Shown here piece after piece: positions 1 to 8,040 of a stretch of 63,085 nt of DNA. A program made the translations under genes and the position numbers. Below the pieces are notes generated by a model. It searched no databases. It was not told the origin of the DNA and saw only the letters and a program-made list of their open reading frames with translations. The stretch comes from CAYMPW01 sp964392725. GTDB taxonomy: Archaea; Thermoplasmatota; Thermoplasmata; Methanomassiliicoccales; Methanomethylophilaceae. The DNA lies in assembly GCA_964392725.1 (NCBI GenBank), contig CAYMPW010000006.1:1-63085 (forward strand), given 5' to 3'. Positions within the stretch are counted from its first letter, which is position 1. Every line of letters starts with the position of its first letter.

Positions 1-52
1 TGCATGACTGAAGATCATGAAGTCGCTGGTTCGAGCCCGGCTCACGGCACCA
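1..52 (+). tRNA. tRNA-Phe (GAA), 3' part only
   Basis: The window opens inside a tRNA. The anticodon stem CATGA/TCATG closes a seven-base loop (8-14) whose anticodon is GAA. The T arm is GCTGG-TTCGAGC-CCGGC (25-41). The acceptor 3' strand (42-48), discriminator A (49) and an encoded CCA (50-52) follow. The 5' half lies outside the window. T-rich stretches after 57 could end transcription. Confidence 0.9.
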
Positions 53-111
53 TACCTTTTACTCCCAAAAATTTCTTTTTTCAATACTCTTTTGAGTGGG
101 TGGTGTACTGA

Positions 112-282
112 ATGGATAAGGTCTTCATCGATGTTCGTACATGTGAATTAACCTTGACAGAAGTACTTCGAAAGATCGAAGAAATCCAATCTGAAAATCC
201 TGATTACGAGATATTTTTAGACGGGGATACACACACAATTATGGGAAGACCCAGACAACAAAATGATTACGCGGAGAGATAA
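112..282 (+). CDS. Small conserved-looking protein (56 aa), function unknown
   Basis: This 56-residue frame begins with ATG and ends two bases before the next gene, so the two are almost certainly cotranscribed. The acidic product starts MDKVFIDVRT, continues with an amphipathic helix (about residues 16-28), then a short stretch reading EIFLDGD, and ends in a basic tail. I do not recognise a family with certainty. A beta-helix-beta pattern and its tight coupling to a DUF531 gene support it as real. Spurious ORFs rarely show such regular hydrophobic spacing. No function is assigned. Confidence 0.7.
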   Translation: MDKVFIDVRTCELTLTEVLRKIEEIQSENPDYEIFLDGDTHTIMGRPRQQNDYAER

Positions 283-284
283 GC

Positions 285-827
285 ATGGGAAGAGGTAGAA
301 TAACAATAGCACTTTACAACTCGTACGATCCTAAAAACTTCAGAGAACCTCACAGACGTGTACTTGCTCGTACAGGCGGTTTGGCAATGTCTTTCGATAT
401 GAATCTTGCTCTTTTGGGATTTCCCATTCCTGAAGGCGTAAACACACCTGTTGAAATCGCAGAATGGGTTGCAGGTACAACAAGCATTGGCGGCCATGGA
501 GATTATTTCATGGATTTGGCCGAAAAAGGACGTTTCCAAAAATTCCCATATCCTGCAAAAGGATTCCCACCTCAATTGGGAGAACCTATTCTAACAACAA
601 GTAAACCTGTTCCTTCAAAAGCAATACAGCTTCAGGATGCAGTAGATATGGTAGAACGTGGGCAGAGCATAATGCTTCTTTTTGGAATTGGCCCACACGG
701 TGTGCCAAAAGATCCCTCGGCCATACCCAAGTATAATTTGGATATAACCGAAGGTGGTTTCTCACTCGAAACATGTACGGCATTAGGTGCCGTTTGTGGC
801 GCGCTTCATGCACGTTTGTCTCAGTAA
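285..827 (+). CDS. DUF531 family protein
   Basis: The 180-residue product begins MGRGRITIALYNSYDPKNFR and matches my memory of the archaeal DUF531 family, found mainly in methanogens and without an established function. Glycine-rich loops (SIGGHGDY; FGIGPHGVPK near residue 135) suggest a compact alpha/beta fold. A SPOUT-like or nucleotide-binding role is possible but unproven. It follows the 56-residue gene with a two-base gap. Its last 7 bases overlap the end of the convergent purM gene, so no terminator separates them. Confidence 0.75.
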   Translation: MGRGRITIALYNSYDPKNFREPHRRVLARTGGLAMSFDMNLALLGFPIPEGVNTPVEIAEWVAGTTSIGGHGDYFMDLAEKGRFQKFPYPAKGFPPQLGEPILTTSKPVPSKAIQLQDAVDMVERGQSIMLLFGIGPHGVPKDPSAIPKYNLDITEGGFSLETCTALGAVCGALHARLSQ

Positions 828-1840
828 TGTTCGTAGAGAATATTTCCAGGTTCAAGCAGTGCGCCGTTACCTTTCTGTACGCGTCCAACAACGGTTGCGT
901 TAGAATTCTCTTTGGCGATAGCTTCGGCTTCGTCTGCGGGCGCAATAATCATGAATCCCATACTCATGTTGAGTGTTTGATAGATTTCGCGTTCACTGAC
1001 GTTTCCGAGTTCCTGAATATACTTGAATATGGGCGCAGGCTCCAAAGGATCGCTGATGCAATACTGGAATCCTGGATTCATACGAAGAAGATTTCTGAGA
1101 CCTCCTCCGGTAATATCAACCAAACCATTGACTTTGTGCTTGGATGTGATGTCAAGAACTTCCTTGACGTAAATTTCAGTAGGGGTAAGAAGTTCCATTC
1201 CTACAGATTTTGAGAGGCCAGATACTTTGTCTTCGAGTTTTACGCCCTCGGACTCTACAATTTTTCTGCAAAGGGTAAGACCGTTGGAATGAACACCTGA
1301 TGATTTTAATGCGACAATAAGATCTCCTTCTGCACAGGTTTCTCCAGTGATGAGTTTATCTTTGTCAACATATCCGAGACATGTACCCGAAAGATCCACT
1401 CCGTTGACCATTTCCGGAAGGACTGCAATCTCTCCACCAACAATCTCCATATTGGAAAGTTCGGCACCTTTCTGAAGACCTACGCCGATAGACGCGGTTA
1501 TTTTGTCGTCTGGTTTATCTATTGCAATATAGTCGACAAAAGACATAGGTTCCGCATTTACGCAAATGGTGTCGTTAACGTTCATTGCGATACAATCAAT
1601 ACCGATCGTGTCCCAAATTCCAAGTTCCTCTGCAATCAGAAGTTTTGTGCCAACGCCGTCTGTGGCGAGAGTAAGATATCTGTCGCCAAAGTCGATAAGA
1701 CTTGCAAAAAGACCCTTTTTACGAACCATTTGTCCGATTCCGGTTCTTTTGTATTTCAATTCGTTAACCAAATGTTCTATTGCACTGGATTTTTGGTCAA
1801 TGTTAACTCCAGCATCCGTATAGGTCCATCCGGGGTTCAT
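821..1840 (-). CDS. purM: Phosphoribosylformylglycinamidine cyclo-ligase (AIR synthetase)
   Basis: PurM catalyses the ATP-dependent ring closure of FGAM to AIR, step 5 of purine synthesis, in the cytosol. The 339-residue protein shows the family start YTDAGVNIDQK and the motifs ATDGVGTK, GIDCIAMNVND and DITGGGLRNLLR. I place the start at ATG 1840, preceded by GAGGAGTAAC (a good Shine-Dalgarno site). An upstream frame back to 1996 lacks such a site and runs into the divergent rlmE. A TATA box (TTATATTA, 1875-1883) lies about 35 bases ahead. purD is also in this window, at 38389-39708, but not in the same operon. Confidence 0.96.
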   Translation of the reverse strand: MNPGWTYTDAGVNIDQKSSAIEHLVNELKYKRTGIGQMVRKKGLFASLIDFGDRYLTLATDGVGTKLLIAEELGIWDTIGIDCIAMNVNDTICVNAEPMSFVDYIAIDKPDDKITASIGVGLQKGAELSNMEIVGGEIAVLPEMVNGVDLSGTCLGYVDKDKLITGETCAEGDLIVALKSSGVHSNGLTLCRKIVESEGVKLEDKVSGLSKSVGMELLTPTEIYVKEVLDITSKHKVNGLVDITGGGLRNLLRMNPGFQYCISDPLEPAPIFKYIQELGNVSEREIYQTLNMSMGFMIIAPADEAEAIAKENSNATVVGRVQKGNGALLEPGNILYEHY

Positions 1841-1874
1841 GTTACTCCTCACTTTCTGCATATTGCCTAACGCA

Positions 1875-1913
1875 TAATATAACTTACCCAAAAAACAGGG
1901 GGAAAGATATAAT
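1875..1913. promoter_or_regulatory. Divergent TATA boxes for purM and rlmE
   Basis: On the minus strand TTATATTA (1875-1883) would start purM transcription near 1853. On the plus strand GATATAAT (1906-1913) would start rlmE transcription near 1935, essentially at its GTG codon. Confidence 0.6.
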
Positions 1914-1935
1914 CTTTGAATGCTATTGGAGGGGC

Positions 1936-2628
1936 GTGACGTTACACGACCGTTGGATAAACGAGAGAAGGAATGAGCACTATTACAAGCTCGCAAAGAA
2001 ATTAAACTACAGATCTAGAGCATCATTCAAGTTGCTGCAGATTGACGATCGTTTCAATATATTCTCAGAAGGAGATTCCGTAGTGGATCTTGGTGCCTGT
2101 CCCGGAGGCTGGTTACAGGTAGCAAAAGAACGTGTCGGTGACGGAGGAAAAGTAATCGGTGTGGATCTTCGTTATATTCATCCTATGGAAGGTGTAACCA
2201 CAATTATCGGAGACATTACCGAAGATAAAACTCTCCTGGAACTTCTCGATAAATTCGGAGGTAAGGCAGATGTTGTTTTATCTGATATGGCTCCGAACAT
2301 TTCCGGTCAATATACGATGGACCATGCGCGTTCCGTACATCTTTGTATGTATGCTGTGGATGTTTGTGACCGCGTACTCAAAAAAGACGGAAAACTTGTA
2401 ATGAAAGTTTTCATGGGTGAAGAATTAACGGAACTCTATCGCGAACTCAATGCAAGATTCCGTTCAGTCAGAACACATTCCCCCGCTGCATCCAGAGATA
2501 CATCTTCTGAAGTTTACATTGTGTGTAAAGGATTTTTAGCAAACAAACGTGTGAAATTAGCACGCCCTGCAGAACCCGAAGCAGAAGTTAAGAAATCTGA
2601 GTTTACAGTAAAGGGGAATTTTTCATGA
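1936..2628 (+). CDS. rlmE: RlmE/FtsJ-type rRNA ribose 2'-O-methyltransferase
   Basis: This SAM-dependent methyltransferase should modify a uridine ribose in 23S rRNA during large-subunit assembly. The 230-residue protein contains YRSRASFKLLQI, the SAM-binding motif DLGACPGGW, and the catalytic segment SDMAPN (K-D-K-E tetrad family). It starts with GTG at 1936. A TATA box about 27 bases upstream suggests a leaderless message, although GGAGG also lies three bases before the codon. The tail after the catalytic domain is charged. The stop overlaps the next gene in an ATGA, implying translational coupling. Confidence 0.93.
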   Translation: MTLHDRWINERRNEHYYKLAKKLNYRSRASFKLLQIDDRFNIFSEGDSVVDLGACPGGWLQVAKERVGDGGKVIGVDLRYIHPMEGVTTIIGDITEDKTLLELLDKFGGKADVVLSDMAPNISGQYTMDHARSVHLCMYAVDVCDRVLKKDGKLVMKVFMGEELTELYRELNARFRSVRTHSPAASRDTSSEVYIVCKGFLANKRVKLARPAEPEAEVKKSEFTVKGNFS

Positions 2629-3248
2629 TGAGACCTGGTAAAATAATCTGTATTGGTTGGAATTATCGTTCACATTTGACTGAAACAGAGGCTCAACTTC
2701 CAACAGAGCCCATTGTTTTCTTAAAATCGCCCGGATGTCTCATCAGAGACGGGGAGAATATTGTAATTCCTGAAGGAATATCAAACGTTCAGCACGAAGT
2801 GGAATTAGCAGTAATATTTGGGAAAGATGGTAAAAATATTCCAAAAGATGAAGCTTTATCCTATATTTCTGAGATTGCAGCATTTAACGATATTACTGCA
2901 CGTGATTTACAAAATCAGGCACGCAATGAAGGAAATCCCTGGACGATTTCAAAGAGTATTGACACATTCGGAGCAATCTCAGATCCTGTTTCAATAGATT
3001 CTGTAGAAAATGTATCCGATTTACGTATGGAACTTACTGTTAATGGCGAAATAAAGCAGGTTGGTCGCACATCCCTTATGGTATTTCCCCTGCCTGAATT
3101 GATTGCCTATGTTTCAAAATATATGAAAATCGAAAAAGGAGACATACTCATAACAGGAACTCCCGAAGGTGTTGGAGAATTATTGCCCGGTGATGTTGTG
3201 TGTGCTTCTATCGACGGTATCGGTAAAGTAACAAACAAAGTGGTTTAA
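2625..3248 (+). CDS. Fumarylacetoacetate hydrolase (FAH) family protein
   Basis: The 207-residue protein has the FAH/2-hydroxyhepta-2,4-diene-dioate isomerase fold signature: ICIGWNYRSH at the start, EVELAVIFGKDGKNI, FNDITARDLQ and GDILITGTPEGVG. Relatives cleave or decarboxylate beta-diketo acids such as oxaloacetate and acylpyruvates using a bound divalent metal. The metal ligands are the E-x-E (HEVELAV) and the later D (NDITARD). The substrate cannot be read from sequence. It overlaps rlmE by four bases (ATGA), and its end overlaps the convergent helicase gene by four bases. Confidence 0.9.
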   Translation: MMRPGKIICIGWNYRSHLTETEAQLPTEPIVFLKSPGCLIRDGENIVIPEGISNVQHEVELAVIFGKDGKNIPKDEALSYISEIAAFNDITARDLQNQARNEGNPWTISKSIDTFGAISDPVSIDSVENVSDLRMELTVNGEIKQVGRTSLMVFPLPELIAYVSKYMKIEKGDILITGTPEGVGELLPGDVVCASIDGIGKVTNKVV

Positions 3249-6001
3249 TCCCAGAAACGTTTGTTTTTGGCGTAAAGAATCTCAGCATTCAGAATATCTC
3301 TTAAGAATTCGTCCTCATCCGTATACATACTTCTGAGTATGCGTGATGCCGCATCAGGTCCAACGCCTCTTCCGGCCAAAGCCATTGTTGCACGTTTTCC
3401 ACCATGTTCGTTTACAAGATTTGCCAAACGATATACTTTTTTTACATCTTTCTTTTCTTGTTCAGAAAGATCATCTTTCCTATTCAAGAGTTTGATCAGT
3501 TCACGGTCGTATTCTTTGGTGACTGCGACCATGTTTCCACCACATCTATCACAAGAGATGCGTTTGGGCGCATCACCTACTCTTACTCTCCACTGGCTCT
3601 TGCAGTTTAGACAAGAGGCGTAAAGCACCTCATCTTCCAATCTCTTTTTTAGAGCCATAAGAATTGAATGATCTGCACGTACAGGTTGCATAAGTTCTTT
3701 CGAACGTACAATTCCTTCCAATCCAATAGGCGATATTCCAGTTACAATCAATTCTGTATTTCCATTGGCTAGATTCGAAACAACTTTTTCAGTATTCTCA
3801 ATATCCAAATCTTCCCAAAGTACTTTGTTTACAGCTTCTCTGTATGCAGGAGTGTCTTTATGGATGTCAAAAAGACGTGTAAAATTCATGAAACGGTGAT
3901 CCGCTTCTTTTTCAATAATTCCGAATTTTTTAGCAACATACACAAATCTCCATCTGAGGTATGTTGAATTTAGAATTGTAATTCTTGCAAGGGCCTCAAT
4001 AGTCCCAGGACGAATGGACTTCAATGTATCCAAAAGGATTTCTTTCTTTACATTACGTGGCAATTCCAATATGATTCTATAAGGGTCGGTTGAAACACCA
4101 ACACTTTCTCCTAAACGCGCTGTAAGCAATGCCGCATAAATCTTACTGAGTGTTTCATTTACGCATGTTCCATAGCAGCAATTCAAAATAGCAAGTCTAT
4201 CTCCAATCTCCAAGGTTACGGTTTTATCCGTGGGTACGGGGAATTTCTCTTTTTGTTCTTCAACAAACATTCTGGCAGTATTTTTAGCGTCTTCATCACC
4301 AGGATAATCATCATAATTCTGTAAGCGTCTTAAACGTCCCACTTCCATGGCAATTGAATATGGTACAGGAATGTCTGAACCAACCCACGACGGAACCGCA
4401 CCCACATCACGGGCTTCTTCTACAAGTAATTCGTCTTCTCTCATCTCGACGATGCGCCATGTGCGACCTTTTGCAATGAACATGGCATACTCTTCCGCAA
4501 AACTAGCAACAAAACTTTCATCCAAGGTTCCGATTATTGAGCGTGTACCAATATCTCTAATCATATAGGTGCGCTCATCAGGAATCATAGAAATATTTCC
4601 ATAAAAATAGTTCATGCCTTTCTTGGATCTGCGGAAACCATCCTCATCCTCAAAGATCATTTTGATGGATTTCAATTGTTCCAGAACTTCATCCATGTCT
4701 TTACGTTCAAAATCACGGAAAACGTATGAGCGTTTGAAAATATTATACGCATCATCTCTTGTAACACGATTCATCATAGTCATTGCAATCAATTGATTTG
4801 CAACAACCGTAAGTGGACTGGTTCTTCCAAGTTTTGATTCAAGCTCTTTTGAATCACTTTTTCTAGCAACAACTAAGGATTCTGTTACTTCATCCGGGGA
4901 TGTTGCAAGGATTATTGCATGGATTGTTTCCCCGATTCTATGTCCTGCACGACCTGCACGCTGAATCATACGCGCAACTTGTCTTGGCGAGTTGTATTGG
5001 ATTACCAAATCTGTAGAACCAACGTCAATTCCAAGTTCCAAAGATGATGTACAGACCAAAGCACGTATTTCTCCACGTTTGAAACGATCTTCCATATCCA
5101 TACGATTGTCTGTGGAAAGAGATCCGTGATGAACATCAATTGAAATATTCTCATCCCAAAGATGATAACGGGCGGCAAGCCATTCCGCTGTTTCTCTTGT
5201 ATTGACGAAAAACAATGTCGATCTCCCATCTTCAATGAGTGTTCTGGCTCTTTTCATAACCGCAACAATATCTGGATCTCCCTGGAGTTTGTCTTCCAGA
5301 ACAGCATCAGATTCAAGAGGTACGGGTCTTATAACTTCTATATTGAAATCTCTATGAGTGTCATGTTTGGAAACAATGGCTTTTCTTCCAACACCCATGA
5401 GAAATCCTTCAACTTCGTCTATGTCTCCAACTGTTGCAGATAAACCAATTCTTTGGTAATTTCCTGCAATATCCACTAGTCTTTCCATGGCGACACTCAA
5501 TTGAGCTCCACGCTCTGTAGAAACCAACTCGTGTACTTCATCAATAACAAACCATTCTACATTCTTCAAATGTTCAATCAAATTCTTTCCTGTGAATAAA
5601 ATCTGGAGTGTTTCAGGAGTAGTGATCAAAATATCCGGAGGTTTACGGGATTGTTTTGCTCTTTCTGCTGCTGATGTATCTCCATGTCTTACACCAACAG
5701 TAATATCAAGAGCTTTTCCGTATTCTTCCATTCTTTTTAGCATATCGCGGTTAAGCGCACGAAGCGGGGTGACATATATGCATCTAATTCCACGTTTTCC
5801 CTTGTTCTTAAAAATAGAATTTAGAATCGGAAGCATGGCCGCTTCGGTTTTACCGATTCCGGTCGGAGCAACTAAAAGTAAGTCTTTTCCTGCGGAAATA
5901 ATCGGTATCGCTTCACGTTGAGGTGGAGTCGGTGTAAAAATGCCATTGGACTTCAGTTGTTCGATAATTTCGGGAGACAAAAGTTCGAATGACATATGCA
6001 T
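3245..6001 (-). CDS. lhr: Lhr-type superfamily 2 ATP-dependent helicase
   Basis: A large 918-residue helicase of the Lhr family, thought to act in DNA repair or RNA metabolism. It shows the Q-motif region PPQREAIP, Walker A PTGIGKTEA (about residues 45-53), the Walker B box DEVH, motif III SAT, and motif VI QRAGRAGHR. A C-terminal four-cysteine knuckle (CLNC...CDRC, about residues 798-822) and a helix-hairpin-helix-like tail follow. Starts at 6001 or 5995 are both possible and neither has a Shine-Dalgarno site. The start sits directly behind the terminator of the upstream hdrD gene, leaving little room for a separate promoter. Confidence 0.93.
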   Translation of the reverse strand: MHMSFELLSPEIIEQLKSNGIFTPTPPQREAIPIISAGKDLLLVAPTGIGKTEAAMLPILNSIFKNKGKRGIRCIYVTPLRALNRDMLKRMEEYGKALDITVGVRHGDTSAAERAKQSRKPPDILITTPETLQILFTGKNLIEHLKNVEWFVIDEVHELVSTERGAQLSVAMERLVDIAGNYQRIGLSATVGDIDEVEGFLMGVGRKAIVSKHDTHRDFNIEVIRPVPLESDAVLEDKLQGDPDIVAVMKRARTLIEDGRSTLFFVNTRETAEWLAARYHLWDENISIDVHHGSLSTDNRMDMEDRFKRGEIRALVCTSSLELGIDVGSTDLVIQYNSPRQVARMIQRAGRAGHRIGETIHAIILATSPDEVTESLVVARKSDSKELESKLGRTSPLTVVANQLIAMTMMNRVTRDDAYNIFKRSYVFRDFERKDMDEVLEQLKSIKMIFEDEDGFRRSKKGMNYFYGNISMIPDERTYMIRDIGTRSIIGTLDESFVASFAEEYAMFIAKGRTWRIVEMREDELLVEEARDVGAVPSWVGSDIPVPYSIAMEVGRLRRLQNYDDYPGDEDAKNTARMFVEEQKEKFPVPTDKTVTLEIGDRLAILNCCYGTCVNETLSKIYAALLTARLGESVGVSTDPYRIILELPRNVKKEILLDTLKSIRPGTIEALARITILNSTYLRWRFVYVAKKFGIIEKEADHRFMNFTRLFDIHKDTPAYREAVNKVLWEDLDIENTEKVVSNLANGNTELIVTGISPIGLEGIVRSKELMQPVRADHSILMALKKRLEDEVLYASCLNCKSQWRVRVGDAPKRISCDRCGGNMVAVTKEYDRELIKLLNRKDDLSEQEKKDVKKVYRLANLVNEHGGKRATMALAGRGVGPDAASRILRSMYTDEDEFLRDILNAEILYAKNKRFWD

Positions 6002-6002
6002 T

Positions 6003-6034
6003 AAAAAAAATTAAAGGTGCCTTGCGGCACCTTA
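6003..6034 (-). terminator. Hairpin plus T-tract after hdrD
   Basis: Read on the minus strand just after the hdrD stop, the stem AAGGTGCC / GGCACCTT closes a four-base loop (6014-6033). It is followed by TTTAATTTTTTTT, which fits archaeal termination well. The lhr start codon comes within about three bases of the T-tract. Confidence 0.8.
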
Positions 6035-6039
6035 TAGGT

Positions 6040-7650
6040 TTATTTTTTCTTCTTCTTAAGATTGTGAAGATTCTCTTTGACTGCTGCCTGAACTTCTTCA
6101 GCCTGAGTCTCACCATCGGTGATGCTAGACTCTTTGAAATGAAGAACTATCCAGCCATCTGCTTTCAATCCGTCGTCTTTCGAGTTATCTGCTGTATTTT
6201 CGTATACAAAAACAGCAACTTTACTCTTGACAAAAGCAATGTCTATGTTTTCGGGACCATACTGCTTTCTGCATCTGAGGCCTTTGTTCCATATTGCTCT
6301 CCTGAGAAGTGTCGCGGGAGAGTTGTCAAATGTGATTTCATCCCAATTTTCGGAATCAACTGCAGCTAGTTTTGCATCCTCTGTTGCAACTGTTGCTACA
6401 ACAGGTTCTGCTTTCTCCGCAACAACTGCTGCCTTAGGCGCTGCTGCGGGAACCGGTTTTGATGGTTCTTCTTCTGCTTTTTCCTCGATAGGAGCAGTAA
6501 CCTGTAAAAGTACCTGAGAGATATCCATGATCTTCATCTTGGATCCAATCTTCTTTGCGCCTGCGCTGAGGTTAAGTACGCAGAACGGACAAGAAGTAAC
6601 CAAGACTTCTGCACCAGTAGATTCAGCATCTTTGATTCTTTCAGCTGCAATATTAACTGCAAAATCATTGAACTGACTCTTGTATCCTCCACCTGCACCG
6701 CAGCATCTGGAGTTTTCTCTGTTGCGAGTCATCTCTACAAATTCCACGCCTTTAATCTTTTTCAAGATGTTACGGGGTTCTTCAAAGACTCCGGAGTGTC
6801 TTCCAAGGTGACAAGGATCGTGGTATGTGACTTTAGCTTTGAATTCGTGGTTCAAAGGCATCTTCTTCTCGCTGATGAGTTTGTCAACGTATTGTGTGAA
6901 GTGGTAAACGTTCTGTCCTGCTCTTGCAAAGTAGTTACCGAAATCGTGTGATACGGTTTTGTAACATCCGGAACAGGTCATAACCATGTCTTTTGCACCC
7001 ATCGCATCTGCTTTTGTAACAACTGTTTCAGCTGCAACGGATGTAAGGGTTGTGTTTCCTGTTCTAAGAGCAGGTGAGGTACAGCAGTATTCGTCTGCAC
7101 CAAGGCAGTTCATTTTTACTCCGCCACGGCTGAGTACTGTAACTCCTGCCTGTGCGATTCCCTGCATTCTGTAAGATCCGGTACATCCTGCGAAGAAGAT
7201 TACATCAGGAACTGCGGTTCTTTCAACATCTGCAGGCCACCATGCATCTCTTTTGGATGCAGGTTCTTTGTAAGGGTTGCGGTTTGCTGCAATGCTGCTT
7301 GCAAGCGCAGAGTGTGCGGACAAAGGTCCAACGCCTTCTTTGACAAGCCACGTCCTAACCTTTTCCCAGAATTCTACCAAGTGAATGTTTGCGTGGCAAA
7401 CCGCTTCACAGTTTCCACAGCCTGTACACATGTACATGGCTTTAACGAAATCTTCACTCAATGTGATGTTTCTTCCAAGAATTTTGTCCATTCCGTCTCT
7501 TTTATCTAGCTGAGTAAGATAATAAATTTTACCCCTTGGTGTAACTGCTTCCCAAGGTGTCTGATTGTGAGCTTCACAGACATCGATACAGTAACCACAC
7601 TGGAGACATGCATTCATCTCCTTCTGGATACGCGGCATTTTGTCAATCAT
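6040..7650 (-). CDS. hdrD: Heterodisulfide reductase subunit D-like protein with C-terminal Vsr-like domain
   Basis: The 536-residue product starts with two [4Fe-4S] motifs (CLQCGYCIDVC, CTGCGNCEAVC). Two CCG domains follow (C...CC...CSGC and C...CCG...CPFC), as in HdrD, which reduces the CoM-S-S-CoB heterodisulfide at the end of methanogenesis. In Methanomassiliicoccales HdrD is thought to work with an Fpo-like complex. The HdrD core (about residues 1-385) would be full length alone. A 50-residue Ala/Pro/Glu linker then leads to an extra domain (about 442-536) with LLRRAIWNKGLRCR, NIDIAF, VAVFV and GWIVLHF. This resembles the Vsr/DUF559 endonuclease fold (inference). The start ATG 7650 has GAGGT upstream, and a TATA box lies at 7705-7712. 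The gene ends at a hairpin terminator. Confidence 0.88.
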   Translation of the reverse strand: MIDKMPRIQKEMNACLQCGYCIDVCEAHNQTPWEAVTPRGKIYYLTQLDKRDGMDKILGRNITLSEDFVKAMYMCTGCGNCEAVCHANIHLVEFWEKVRTWLVKEGVGPLSAHSALASSIAANRNPYKEPASKRDAWWPADVERTAVPDVIFFAGCTGSYRMQGIAQAGVTVLSRGGVKMNCLGADEYCCTSPALRTGNTTLTSVAAETVVTKADAMGAKDMVMTCSGCYKTVSHDFGNYFARAGQNVYHFTQYVDKLISEKKMPLNHEFKAKVTYHDPCHLGRHSGVFEEPRNILKKIKGVEFVEMTRNRENSRCCGAGGGYKSQFNDFAVNIAAERIKDAESTGAEVLVTSCPFCVLNLSAGAKKIGSKMKIMDISQVLLQVTAPIEEKAEEEPSKPVPAAAPKAAVVAEKAEPVVATVATEDAKLAAVDSENWDEITFDNSPATLLRRAIWNKGLRCRKQYGPENIDIAFVKSKVAVFVYENTADNSKDDGLKADGWIVLHFKESSITDGETQAEEVQAAVKENLHNLKKKKK

Positions 7651-7704
7651 ACGTTTACCTCATTTTGTTGTATGAGTTCGAGCCCGTGTGGGCGCGATAC
7701 ATAC

Positions 7705-7712
7705 TAATATAA
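7705..7712 (-). promoter_or_regulatory. TATA box of hdrD
   Basis: TTATATTA on the minus strand predicts a start site near 7682 and a leader of about 32 bases that includes the GAGGT ribosome-binding site. A second AT-rich box (CTATATATCC, 7731-7740) lies further upstream. Confidence 0.55.
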
Positions 7713-7771
7713 CTGAAGATGAAGACGGCGGGATATATAGGTTTTCGGTTTGCCGTATGTGTCAGAGTGTC

Positions 7772-7821
7772 AAAAAATTGATGAAAAAAGAACAATCTCG
7801 ATAGAGCTCATGCTATATCGA
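7772..7821 (-). terminator. Terminator after the 36-residue membrane protein gene
   Basis: On the minus strand TCGATA...TATCGA (7798-7821, 12-base loop) is followed by GATTGTTCTTTTTTC and a further run of six Ts. It lies about 27 bases after the stop of the small gene at 7848-7958 and before the hdrD promoter. Confidence 0.55.
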
Positions 7822-7847
7822 ACAGTTTGGGGCAAATATCTTTCAAC

Positions 7848-7958
7848 TCAGAAACTGGGGTGGAATAGATATGTTGCGATGAGTACAACCAAAACGGCAA
7901 CTGTTGCGACAGCTACGAGTTTCTGGTTTGCGGTGAGCGAAATTTTTGGAATTTCCAT
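7848..7958 (-). CDS. Small single-span membrane protein (36 aa)
   Basis: The frame from ATG 7958 to TGA 7848 encodes MEIPKISLTANQKL, then a roughly 20-residue hydrophobic segment rich in Val, Ala and Leu, then the tail FHPSF. The protein would be a tail-anchored membrane peptide. A clear TATA box (7984-7995) and a downstream hairpin with T-runs frame it, so it looks like a separate transcription unit. The layout, a short polar head and a C-terminal span, resembles archaeal Sec61-beta/SecG, but the usual AGLxRY motif is absent and I do not claim that identity. Confidence 0.6.
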   Translation of the reverse strand: MEIPKISLTANQKLVAVATVAVLVVLIATYLFHPSF

Positions 7959-7983
7959 ATTAATCTACAGCCCCCATGCCTTC

Positions 7984-7995
7984 AAAATATATAGG
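7984..7995 (-). promoter_or_regulatory. TATA box of the 36-residue gene
   Basis: CCTATATATTTT on the minus strand lies about 31 bases before ATG 7958 and predicts a very short or absent leader. Confidence 0.6.
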
Positions 7996-8040
7996 AATTT
8001 GTTCGCATTCCGATTTCATTGGATTACGAAAAATAATCAT

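Noticed and set aside
1841..1996. N-terminal extension of PurM
   Set aside because: It overlaps the divergent rlmE gene and promoters; ATG 1840 has a strong ribosome-binding site.
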